Source: Vibrio hepatarius (GTDB lineage Bacteria; Pseudomonadota; Gammaproteobacteria; Enterobacterales; Vibrionaceae). Taken from it: 50,065 bases of DNA. The position numbers and the translations under genes were made by a program. The notes beneath the pieces were generated by a model, which worked only from the letters and a program-made list of their open reading frames with translations, ran no database searches and was not told where the DNA came from. Shown piece after piece: positions 31,542 through 39,754 of this stretch. The stretch covers positions 1 through 50,065 of the forward strand of contig NZ_JAHKPM010000062.1 of assembly GCF_018860525.1 (NCBI RefSeq), given 5' to 3'. Numbering within the stretch: position 1 is the first letter of the stretch; the number at the start of each line of letters is the position of its first letter.

Positions 31542-33176
31542 CTATTGACGATAGGCTTTCCAACTAAATAACCAAAATAATACACCCCCACTGGCCGTGA
31601 CCAATGATAGCTGCTCGTATGGGCTGGTTACCAATATGGCTGAGCATACGACCAATGTCGCTCCAACCCCAAATAAAAACTTTCCTGTCATCTGGCTCCG
31701 CTTACTAGCACGATAGCCATGATACATCTGATCTATCCGCTGATTAATCATTTTTCCTTGGCGCAAACTGTCATACAATAATTCAGGCAACTCTGGTAAT
31801 TTTTCAGCCCAAAATGGCGCCCGGTCTCTCACTGCATTCAATAAAGCTTTAGGCCCAACTTGATTCATCATCCACTTCTCAAGAAATGGCTTAGCGGTTT
31901 GCCACAAGTCAAGTCGGGGATACAATTGACGGCCTAGCCCTTCAACATACAATAAGGTCTTCTGCAACAAAACCAATTGCGGTTGAACTTCCATATTGAA
32001 ACGACGGGCAGTATTGAACAAATTCAGTAATACATGGCCAAAAGAAATGTCACACAATGGCTTAGCAAAAATAGGTTCACATACCACTCTGATGGCACAT
32101 TCAAACTCATCCAGATTCGTCTGTTGCGGCACCCAACCCGACTCTACGTGTAACTCAGCAACTCGGCGGTAATCACGATTAAAAAAGGCCAAAAAGTTCT
32201 CTGCTAAATAACGCTTATCTTCCGTGTTTAATGTACCCACTATGCCACAATCTAAACCAATCCATTGTGGATCTTCAGGATGCTCTGGGTTAACAAATAC
32301 ATTACCTGGGTGCATATCCGCATGAAAAAAACTGTCCCGGAACACTTGAGTAAAAAACACACTAACACCGCGCTCAGCTAACAGCTTCATATTAGTGCCA
32401 TTCGCTTTTAAACCATCAATGTCCGACACTTGAATGCCATATATTCGCTCAGAAACCATGACATTTTTATTACTAAAGTCAGTAAAAACTTCAGGAATAT
32501 AAAGTTCTTTGCTGTTTTCGAAGTTTCTTCTTAACTGAATGGCATTCGCTGCTTCGCGCTGCAGATCCAATTCATCAAGTAGCGTTTTTTCATATTCCCG
32601 AACAACTTCTACCGGCTTTAAACGCCGCGCTTCAGGTAACGATTTCGCGACTGTACGTGCCATTCGGTACATGAGCTTTAGATCAGCATCAATAATTGGA
32701 CGAATATCTGGCCTAATAACTTTTAACACGACTGGTTGACCAGTTGACTTAAGTTTTGCCGTGTGCACTTGGGCAATTGACGCAGAAGCAAGAGGTTCGA
32801 TATCAAATTCTGTAAACCAGTTTTCAACCGGACCACCCAGTGCCAGCTCAATCTGTCCCTTGGCGAGCTGACCGTCAAAAGGTGACACCTGATCTTGAAG
32901 AAGCGATAAGGGATCGGCGATATTGGCAGGAAACAAATCGCGTCGTGTAGACATCATCTGGCCAAACTTTATCCATACCGGACCCAATTCTTGCAGAGCT
33001 AAACGTAGCCTTTCCCCCAATTCTTTATCGACATGTTTATTTTTAATCCAGAACAAGGCCTTTCTGGCAATCAATGGGGCTTTAGTTAATTGATGATCAG
33101 GAAGGAGTTCATCTAAACCATATTCAAGCTGAACCTTGATAATTCGGTATAGACGTCTTAATTCGGCTCGAGTCAT
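31542..33176 (-). CDS. ubiB: UbiB, ABC1/ADCK-type atypical kinase for ubiquinone synthesis
   Basis: 544 aa, normal length. Shows the KxGQ motif (IKFGQMMSTRRDLFP), the A-rich nucleotide loop ASASIAQVHTAKL, VVLKVIRPDI, and FHADMHPGN with the catalytic-loop residues and GLDCGIVG. Two hydrophobic C-terminal segments (about 497-540) anchor it in the membrane. It supports ubiquinone assembly, probably by ATP-driven handling of lipid intermediates. The ATG overlaps the ubiJ TGA (ATGA), so they are coupled. Confidence 0.95.
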   Translation of the reverse strand: MTRAELRRLYRIIKVQLEYGLDELLPDHQLTKAPLIARKALFWIKNKHVDKELGERLRLALQELGPVWIKFGQMMSTRRDLFPANIADPLSLLQDQVSPFDGQLAKGQIELALGGPVENWFTEFDIEPLASASIAQVHTAKLKSTGQPVVLKVIRPDIRPIIDADLKLMYRMARTVAKSLPEARRLKPVEVVREYEKTLLDELDLQREAANAIQLRRNFENSKELYIPEVFTDFSNKNVMVSERIYGIQVSDIDGLKANGTNMKLLAERGVSVFFTQVFRDSFFHADMHPGNVFVNPEHPEDPQWIGLDCGIVGTLNTEDKRYLAENFLAFFNRDYRRVAELHVESGWVPQQTNLDEFECAIRVVCEPIFAKPLCDISFGHVLLNLFNTARRFNMEVQPQLVLLQKTLLYVEGLGRQLYPRLDLWQTAKPFLEKWMMNQVGPKALLNAVRDRAPFWAEKLPELPELLYDSLRQGKMINQRIDQMYHGYRASKRSQMTGKFLFGVGATLVVCSAILVTSPYEQLSLVTASGGVLFWLFSWKAYRQ

Positions 33177-33778
33177 AATCGTTCCGTCAATTTATTCAAT
33201 TTCATTTCAATACGAGCCGCCCAACTGACTACATCATCCACTTGATCACAGAAATGCGCTAGCTCCAAAGGTGCCGGAACCAACTTCCACTCTTCAGTCA
33301 TGGCCTGAGAAAGATGGAGGCGATGTTTTTCTGCTTTTGTCTTGATAAATCGACCTAGGTCAGATGCGCTTTGAACTAAACTATGCGCGACCACATCACC
33401 CGTCATTTTCGATAACCACTCTTCAATATCAGGCTTACAGTCAATTATGAGTTGGGAGAATTGTTGTGCTAACTTAATATCTCCCTCCAGCGTCAATTTA
33501 TCTTGCTTAATCAGCTTAGTTATATTCGATTGCTCACGCAGCTCGGGTAAAATGGCAAGATTGAGGGAGAGGTAACAATCAGGTTTACCTTCGTAACCAG
33601 ATAGCACGTCGATTTGCTGACTAAATACAAAGGTAATGGTTTTGTTGAGTTCTTTTAAATGAACTTGGATTACCTGACCTTTCAGTCTATGTAAGCGAAC
33701 TACGAGCTCAGGGTCATCATTAATCAAAGTGTTAAGAGTGGACTCTATTGATGCAGTCACAAGTGGCTCAAATGGCAT
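33173..33778 (-). CDS. ubiJ: UbiJ, SCP2-domain ubiquinone accessory protein
   Basis: 201 aa. The N-terminal half is an SCP2 lipid-binding domain (about 10-110), and the C-terminal part is helical (IKTKAEKHRLHLSQAMTEEW). UbiJ forms a complex with UbiK and the Ubi hydroxylases. It lies between ubiE (15-base gap) and ubiB (4-base overlap), as in E. coli. Confidence 0.92.
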   Translation of the reverse strand: MPFEPLVTASIESTLNTLINDDPELVVRLHRLKGQVIQVHLKELNKTITFVFSQQIDVLSGYEGKPDCYLSLNLAILPELREQSNITKLIKQDKLTLEGDIKLAQQFSQLIIDCKPDIEEWLSKMTGDVVAHSLVQSASDLGRFIKTKAEKHRLHLSQAMTEEWKLVPAPLELAHFCDQVDDVVSWAARIEMKLNKLTERL

Positions 33779-33793
33779 AGCAGTCTTTTTACC

Positions 33794-34576
33794 TCAGAAC
33801 TTGTAACCACGATGAAGGGCCACAATACCACCTGTCAGATTGTGGTAACTGGTATTTTCAAAACCAACCTCTTCCATCATATCTTTCAATGTACCTTGAT
33901 CAGGGTGCATACGAATAGATTCTGCTAAGTAACGGTAACTCTCCGCATCATCAGCCACTAACTCACCTATTTTAGGTAATAAATGGAAAGAATACGCATC
34001 GTACAACTTAGATAATGGCTCAAATATTGGTTTAGAAAACTCCAACACTAATAACCGGCCACCGGGCTTCAACACACGAAACATCGATGCTAGTGCTTTA
34101 TCTTTATCGGTCACATTGCGCAGACAGAAGCTGATGGTGATAGCATCAAAATAGTTATCTGGGAAGGGTAATTCTTCTGCATTTGCCTGAACATAGTGAA
34201 CATTACCAACAATACCACTATCACGCAGTTTATCACGGCCGACATTGAGCATTGAGTTGTTTATATCGGCTAAAATAACGTGCCCTTTTTCACCAACAAT
34301 ACGTGAAAACTTAGCCGTCAAATCACCGGTCCCCCCCCCAAGATCAAGAACACGATGCCCTGGTCGAACACCACTACAATTGATCGTAAATCGCTTCCAA
34401 AGTCGATGAACTCCCACCGACATTAGGTCATTCATGATATCGTACTTAGTAGCCACAGAATGAAAAACTTGTGCTACCTTGGCGACTTTTTCCTCTTTTG
34501 CCACTGTGGTGAAACCAAAATGCGTGGTTTCATTTGATTCTAAAGCTGCGTTCGACTTCACGCCTTTATCTGTCAT
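33794..34576 (-). CDS. ubiE: Ubiquinone/menaquinone C-methyltransferase UbiE
   Basis: 260 aa. SAM motif I is VLDLGGGTGDLTAKFS, with the UbiE signature YDIMNDLMSVGVHRLWKR near residue 45 and LLVLEFSKP, YSFHLLPKIGELVADDAESYRYLAESIRMHPDQ. It methylates the ring in ubiquinone and demethylmenaquinone. The first ~18 residues are an N-terminal extension found in other gammaproteobacterial UbiE. Followed 15 bases later by ubiJ. Confidence 0.96.
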   Translation of the reverse strand: MTDKGVKSNAALESNETTHFGFTTVAKEEKVAKVAQVFHSVATKYDIMNDLMSVGVHRLWKRFTINCSGVRPGHRVLDLGGGTGDLTAKFSRIVGEKGHVILADINNSMLNVGRDKLRDSGIVGNVHYVQANAEELPFPDNYFDAITISFCLRNVTDKDKALASMFRVLKPGGRLLVLEFSKPIFEPLSKLYDAYSFHLLPKIGELVADDAESYRYLAESIRMHPDQGTLKDMMEEVGFENTSYHNLTGGIVALHRGYKF

Positions 34577-34632
34577 GCTGATTCCTCTTCAAGCAACGCT
34601 ATGAATAAATACGAGCTCAGTGTTGCGAGAGA

Positions 34633-36183
34633 TTAGTTTACTTTATCCTCTGCTTGTTGTCTTTGCGCGATAGAATCATTTTCACTCATGACGTTATTTT
34701 CTGTAGGGCTATCGTATTGAGCCAAGCTAGTGATATTTTGAGATATTGGTCTTTTCACCTCAACACCAAGTTGCTTAAAGCTTTCAGCTTGCCGAATAAG
34801 GTTACCTCGCCCACTAACCAGCTTATTCATAGCACCTTGATAACTTTGATTGGCTTTATCTAACGCACCGCCTAAGTTTTGCATATCATCGACAAATAAA
34901 CGTAACTTATCGTACAATTTGCTGGCCTTATCTGCGATAACTTGAGCATTTTGGTTTTGACGTTCGTTACGCCATAAATTATCTATTGTACGCAGTGCCA
35001 CCAATAAAGTTGTCGGGCTAACTACAATAATGTTTTGTTCTAGCGCATCTTTAATCAGACTTGGGTCAGCCTGAATTGCAATCTGAAAAGCAGGCTCTAC
35101 AGGAATAAACATCAATACATAATCAAGACTTTGTATCCCTTTAAGATTTTGGTAATCTTTCTGTGACAGTCCTTTAATATGAGCTCTGATTGATAGTATG
35201 TGCTCACTTAATGCTTTGTCTCTTACTTGGTCTGATTGTGCGTTAAAATATCGCTCATAAGCCACCAAAGCCATTTTTGAATCCACAACAACCTGTTTAT
35301 TTTGTGGCAAATAGACAATCACATCTGGCTGAAAGCGTTTACCTGCTTCGTCTTGTAAACTAACCTGAGTTTGGTATTCATGCCCTTCCCGCAAGCCAGA
35401 TTCAGCCAATACACGCGCTAGTACAACTTCACCCCAATTTCCTTGCTGCTTATTATCTCCCTTAAGAGCTTGAGTTAAGTTAACAGCTTCTTGAGTCATC
35501 TGTTCATTTAATCTCTGAAGACCCTTTAGTTCATGAACTAGAGTATGGCGCTCTTTTGCTTCTAGGGTAAAACTGTCATTAACCTGTTTTTTAAAGCTTT
35601 CCAACTGTTCTTTAAGTGGTGACAAAAGCCCTTCCAAACTTTGCCGATTCTGTTGATCAACTTTTGCTGTTTTATCATCAAACAATTGATGCGCTAAATG
35701 TTCAAATTGTTGTTTTAATCTAGATTCTGCCTGCTCAAGTATTTGCAGCTTTTCCTGATTAGATTTATTTGCTTCTTTATGTCGAGCATCTTGCTCTCTT
35801 AATTGAGCATCAAGTTGAGCCTTTTGTTCTCGACTAAGATCTAGCTGAGTCGAATAATGTTGGCGTTCTTGCTTAATTGTTTCTAGATAGCGTAGTTTTT
35901 CAAGTGCCGTCATAAGTTGACCGTGCGATTGTTGTAGTTCATATGCCGCCTTATCACGCTCACTATCTAGAATCTCTAGCTCTTGGTTCGCCTGAGTCAG
36001 CTCTTTTTGCAACTGACTAATTTGGCCGTTCAAAAGTTGCTGACTCGATTCCAGTTGTTGTTTTAAGAGTTTATGTTCAAAGTGCATCTGTTGCCGAACC
36101 CACCAGCCAACCAAGATACCACTCAAAGCCATACAACTTAATGTGGCCATAAAAAAAGCAGCGTTATCTAGAATCCATTGCAT
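34633..36183 (-). CDS. rmuC: DNA recombination protein RmuC
   Basis: 516 aa. An N-terminal membrane segment (about 8-30), a long coiled coil rich in Q/E/L (about 38-190), then the RmuC nuclease-like domain with NWGEVVLARVLAESGLREGHEY and DVIVYLPQNKQVVVDSKMAL, and LDYVLMFIPVEPAF. It limits inversions at short repeats. It heads the conserved rmuC-ubiE-ubiJ-ubiB-tatABC array, 56 bases before ubiE. Confidence 0.93.
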   Translation of the reverse strand: MQWILDNAAFFMATLSCMALSGILVGWWVRQQMHFEHKLLKQQLESSQQLLNGQISQLQKELTQANQELEILDSERDKAAYELQQSHGQLMTALEKLRYLETIKQERQHYSTQLDLSREQKAQLDAQLREQDARHKEANKSNQEKLQILEQAESRLKQQFEHLAHQLFDDKTAKVDQQNRQSLEGLLSPLKEQLESFKKQVNDSFTLEAKERHTLVHELKGLQRLNEQMTQEAVNLTQALKGDNKQQGNWGEVVLARVLAESGLREGHEYQTQVSLQDEAGKRFQPDVIVYLPQNKQVVVDSKMALVAYERYFNAQSDQVRDKALSEHILSIRAHIKGLSQKDYQNLKGIQSLDYVLMFIPVEPAFQIAIQADPSLIKDALEQNIIVVSPTTLLVALRTIDNLWRNERQNQNAQVIADKASKLYDKLRLFVDDMQNLGGALDKANQSYQGAMNKLVSGRGNLIRQAESFKQLGVEVKRPISQNITSLAQYDSPTENNVMSENDSIAQRQQAEDKVN

Positions 36184-36317
36184 AATAGGGAGTTAACTCA
36201 TATTTTTGATATTAGTTAAATGGTATTTTACTACTGGATAAATGTCCAGTTTGTCGGTCAGATATCAAACCGATAGACTAGCGTGACGAGTTACATATTT
36301 TGACGCAAGGAAATGTC

Positions 36318-37238
36318 ATGAACGAACGTCGCGCTATTTGTCTAGGTCTATCTGCTGTACTTCTATGGTCTACCGTGGCGACTGCCTTTAAATTAACATT
36401 AGCCGAGCTATCTCCAATCCAAATGCTAACTGTCGCCAGTATAGTATCGACACTCGCATTAACTCTTGTATGTACCTATCAGAAAAAACTGTCATCTCTC
36501 GGCAATGTGTTTTGTGCTAACCCTTTCTACTATGTAGTGCTCGGGGCTATCAACCCACTATCTTATTATCTCATTTTATTTAAGGCCTATGACCTTCTTC
36601 CTGCTTCTCAAGCTCAAGCGATCAATTATAGTTGGGCTATTACATTAACTTTTATGGCCGCTATATTCCTCAAACAAAAAATACGTAAACAAGATTGGGT
36701 GGCATGCTGTTTAAGCTATTTTGGGGTAATAGTAATTGCGACTAAAGGCGATATTTTAAGCATTAACTTTGATAGCCCATTAGGTGTTGGTCTAGCACTA
36801 CTATCGACATTATTGTGGGCAGGTTATTGGATCCTCAATACTAGAAATAAAGCCGACCCCATCGTTAGTATTTTACTCGGCTTTATTGTAGCGACTCCAT
36901 GTACAATTATTTTAAGCTGGATTGAAGGAAATAGCTGGAGCGGTATTTCGTCACAAGGATGGCTTGCTGCTACTTATGTGGGTTTATTTGAAATGGGCAT
37001 AACTTTTGTACTATGGCTTAGTGCATTAAAGCTCACTCAAAATACCGCTCGAATCAGTAATCTTATTTTTGCTTCACCATTTATTTCTTTGGTATTGCTA
37101 GCCAATATCATCGGAGAGCAAATACATCCGACAACATTAATAGGACTTATGTTGATTGTCTTTGGCCTAGTGATCCAGCAGATAAAGTTCAAGAAAAAGG
37201 AGCAATATCAATCTCCTCAAAAGGTCAACACGCCCTAA
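36318..37238 (+). CDS. EamA/DMT-superfamily inner-membrane transporter
   Basis: 306 aa from ATG 36318, chosen because AAGGA lies six bases upstream; the frame can be read from TTG 36300. About ten membrane helices in two EamA repeats (AVLLWSTVATAFKLTL, then LLSTLLWAGYWILNT). The Lys/Arg-rich tail is cytoplasmic. Members export amino acids or metabolites; the substrate is unknown. Convergent with the HDOD gene, with only five bases between stop codons, so no terminator fits in between. Confidence 0.85.
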   Translation: MNERRAICLGLSAVLLWSTVATAFKLTLAELSPIQMLTVASIVSTLALTLVCTYQKKLSSLGNVFCANPFYYVVLGAINPLSYYLILFKAYDLLPASQAQAINYSWAITLTFMAAIFLKQKIRKQDWVACCLSYFGVIVIATKGDILSINFDSPLGVGLALLSTLLWAGYWILNTRNKADPIVSILLGFIVATPCTIILSWIEGNSWSGISSQGWLAATYVGLFEMGITFVLWLSALKLTQNTARISNLIFASPFISLVLLANIIGEQIHPTTLIGLMLIVFGLVIQQIKFKKKEQYQSPQKVNTP

Positions 37239-37243
37239 CCAAA

Positions 37244-38068
37244 TTAAAACATCTGGTGGGCCATTTCACTCCCTTGACCACGCACTGACTCAATTTTTTC
37301 AGTCAGGTTAGAGGTAACATTTAGTGCCACGGCTGCTTTATGTTTACTCAAGTAGCTTTGTTTTTCTTTGTCATTAGCCATAGAATCCCATTGCTTGTCT
37401 ATATCTCGAGCTAGAAAAACCAAACAAGCTAGCTTCTTGGATGCAATGGCTTTACTAGGATGATTAACATTTGCAATTGCATCAATCAACTCCGCAGGAA
37501 ACTTCCAACTCTCAGCTAGAACGGCTCCAAGCTGTTGAGCATCAGCACCGAGAATATCTCTTTGCACCTCGATGGGATTACTTCCTTTTTCAACTCGGCG
37601 GTTAATTTCCAAAGCTTTTTCAGGCTCAAGCGAGTGAATCATAAGCTCACCAATATTGTGTAAAATACCTGCAATAAATGCTTCGTTAGGGTCTACTTTG
37701 ACATCTTTCGCTATTGCACCGGCAATCGTTGCCACTTCAAAGGTGCTCGCCCAGTAGTCCTTAAGATTTAATGTCTCTAGCTTGGGAAACGTCGAGGCAA
37801 GAATTGAAGAAGAAATAAGATTACGAATTGCTCCAATTCCGATCCGGACAATGGCATCATTAATATTAGAGACACCCTTCACGCCTCCAAACTGGGCCGA
37901 ATTAGCCATTCTCAATACACGAGCCAACAAAACTTGATCCATAGCCATTTTTTTTGCTAACTCGCTAAAATCAATCTGATCACTATTGACCATCTCAAGA
38001 AGTTCCTGAAGGACACTTTCGATCCTTGGCAGTTCATTGATTCTTGAGATCAGGGTTTTATAGCTCAT
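37244..38068 (-). CDS. HDOD-domain signalling protein
   Basis: 274 aa. HDOD domain at about 12-205: ELPRIESVLQELLEMV, ARVLRMANSAQFGG, FIAGILHNIGELMI, and LAESWKFPAELIDAIANVNHP. The catalytic HD pair of true HD hydrolases is replaced (HN in LHNIG), as in HDOD proteins, which act as non-enzymatic regulators. No second domain is attached. Vibrios have many such proteins, often in c-di-GMP or motility control; the specific role is unknown. Confidence 0.85.
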   Translation of the reverse strand: MSYKTLISRINELPRIESVLQELLEMVNSDQIDFSELAKKMAMDQVLLARVLRMANSAQFGGVKGVSNINDAIVRIGIGAIRNLISSSILASTFPKLETLNLKDYWASTFEVATIAGAIAKDVKVDPNEAFIAGILHNIGELMIHSLEPEKALEINRRVEKGSNPIEVQRDILGADAQQLGAVLAESWKFPAELIDAIANVNHPSKAIASKKLACLVFLARDIDKQWDSMANDKEKQSYLSKHKAAVALNVTSNLTEKIESVRGQGSEMAHQMF

Positions 38069-38211
38069 GTATTCCCTCCGTAAACAACATCTTCCTCATT
38101 AAATATAGGACAGAAATAACCCGAGAGATCCATTAGTCAGGCACCTCATGCTGAAACAACATAGCAACAGGTAAGCAATTAAATTCATATTGTTGGTAGG
38201 GTTCTCACAAA

Positions 38212-38303
38212 TGATCAATGCCCATTCAAAGCGAGTATTCGTCAATTGATCAAAATGCATTCATGTACTTACCTTGTGTTAGCATTTCATTGGTGATGAT
38301 CAA
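38212..38303. repeat. Three TGATCAA repeats upstream of the ToxR-type regulator
   Basis: TGATCAA occurs at 38212-38218, 38247-38253 and 38297-38303. Two copies continue as TGATCAATG and the middle copy as TGATCAAAATG, each within an A+T-rich context. They span the region just before the regulator start and could be binding sites for it or another factor. Confidence 0.4.
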
Positions 38304-38309
38304 TGAAAG

Positions 38310-39104
38310 TTGGAATCACTGCGTAAACCTGATGATATGATTTTATTTAATTCCATTAATAACAGACTCTCAAATGACCATTTAACAGCTAAGATTGGCT
38401 ATCGAGAGGCACAGGTCCTTGATCTCTTGATCCAGCACTCTCCAAATGTAGTGAAAAAAGATGATATAATTCAACATGCTTGGGGCAATCAATATATTGG
38501 CGAAACCTCTCTTGCTAAAAGTATTAGTGCATTACGACATGCATTGCTAAAACTCGGCACAAAAGACTCACCGATAGTCACAGTGCCAAAAGTGGGTTAT
38601 CGACTTGTCGCTAACCATATTGACTATGACATGCCAGAACCCAAACAGGCACAAGCTCAGATGGAGGTGGGATGTAAAGTATCAGCACCAGTAATAACAA
38701 CAGCAGCTGCACATGAATCAAGAGCTACCCTTTATCACTATAAAGCCACTATCTGCTATCTAACCACTTTCAGCCTATTATTTGCTGCGGTTCTACTAGC
38801 ATTGAGCAAATCATATGGCTGGCATTGGGATAATGTAAATAGCAAGTACTCACTTACAATAACAACCGTAGGAAAAATTGAAGTTATTCGCGCGCAAAAT
38901 ACGCCTCTATCACCCCCAATTGCTCAATTTTTATCCCAACACCAATGCCACTGTGTGGTGTACCTAGAACAAAACGACCGATACTCAGAGCTATCATGGA
39001 TGGATAGAAACAATCATCGCTCAATAAATATTTTTTACTCCAAGGGACAGCTCAAGTTAGTTTCCGGGTACATAACAGCTTTCATGAAAGAAAGTCAGTT
39101 ATGA
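38310..39104 (+). CDS. Membrane-anchored ToxR-type winged-helix regulator
   Basis: 264 aa from TTG 38310; ATG 38337 would remove nine residues, and neither has a strong ribosome site. Residues ~11-110 form an OmpR/ToxR winged helix: EAQVLDLLIQHSPNVVKKDDIIQHAW, ETSLAKSISALRHALLKLG and VTVPKVGYRLVAN closely follow ToxR. A single membrane helix at about 151-169 (LTTFSLLFAAVLLALS) leaves a periplasmic domain of about 90 residues with two cysteines close together (QCHC). No receiver domain. It overlaps the next gene by four bases (ATGA). Layout matches ToxR, TcpP, CadC and VtrA; a direct role in controlling the downstream aerolysin gene is inferred from position. Confidence 0.85.
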   Translation: MESLRKPDDMILFNSINNRLSNDHLTAKIGYREAQVLDLLIQHSPNVVKKDDIIQHAWGNQYIGETSLAKSISALRHALLKLGTKDSPIVTVPKVGYRLVANHIDYDMPEPKQAQAQMEVGCKVSAPVITTAAAHESRATLYHYKATICYLTTFSLLFAAVLLALSKSYGWHWDNVNSKYSLTITTVGKIEVIRAQNTPLSPPIAQFLSQHQCHCVVYLEQNDRYSELSWMDRNNHRSINIFYSKGQLKLVSGYITAFMKESQL

Positions 39105-39562
39105 CCCCTTATTTCACAATCACTTTATCTATAATAGTGTTTGCTTTTGTATTATCTCTACCTTGGTCCAGCCAAATTGAAGGTAACCACTATCAACACA
39201 CTGAAATTTATCTCCAAGATGATCACAGCACCCTTCGTTCTGATGGCATCACTCGCATCAAAAATAACCATGTAGTCCACTTAGCATCATTACAAGACAG
39301 CGCTATGGAAAAACCCATTGTAATTCGCTTCACCGGAACAGCAAAGTCGTTCAACCAATTCGGTTTCTCTCTTGCAGGGAGTCTTAACCTAGTTTCAATA
39401 CAAAGCCTAAGGCCTGTTATAGATGATGCGATAATTTCACCCTACCTGCTGCTCAATAATGACCCCTATACGCTCGATATAGACATCCTCTACACAGCGG
39501 AAGATTACATCATCATTCGTGAAAAGCTTAGTGGCAGAGTCAAACTATTAGCCAATCGCTGA
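39101..39562 (+). CDS. Small membrane/periplasmic partner of the ToxR-type regulator (ToxS/TcpH/VtrC-like role)
   Basis: 153 aa. The N-terminal hydrophobic helix (about 5-22) has no clear cleavage site, so it is probably anchored with its remaining 130 residues in the periplasm. These are beta-rich with regular alternation (HYQHTEIYLQDD, PIVIRFTGTAKSF, YTLDIDILYTAEDYIII). No cysteines. It starts inside the regulator stop codon, the arrangement seen for toxRS, tcpPH and vtrAC, where the second protein binds and stabilises the regulator's periplasmic domain and can help form a ligand pocket (bile for VtrAC). No direct family match is claimed; size, topology and coupling support the role. Confidence 0.65.
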   Translation: MTPYFTITLSIIVFAFVLSLPWSSQIEGNHYQHTEIYLQDDHSTLRSDGITRIKNNHVVHLASLQDSAMEKPIVIRFTGTAKSFNQFGFSLAGSLNLVSIQSLRPVIDDAIISPYLLLNNDPYTLDIDILYTAEDYIIIREKLSGRVKLLANR

Positions 39563-39754
39563 GAACACATCTTCCACCATGGTCTTAGTATCAACAAAAA
39601 TACCCAAACAAGATATTGATTTATTTAAGGAATAAAATTCAATTCTTTTCAATACCTCGTTATTTATGAGTGTGGAAAGGTAGCTAAGTTGTATTAACAA
39701 AAATTCAACAATAAAGCACAACCTCCCAAACACCAGACATAAAGGGGAATATCT

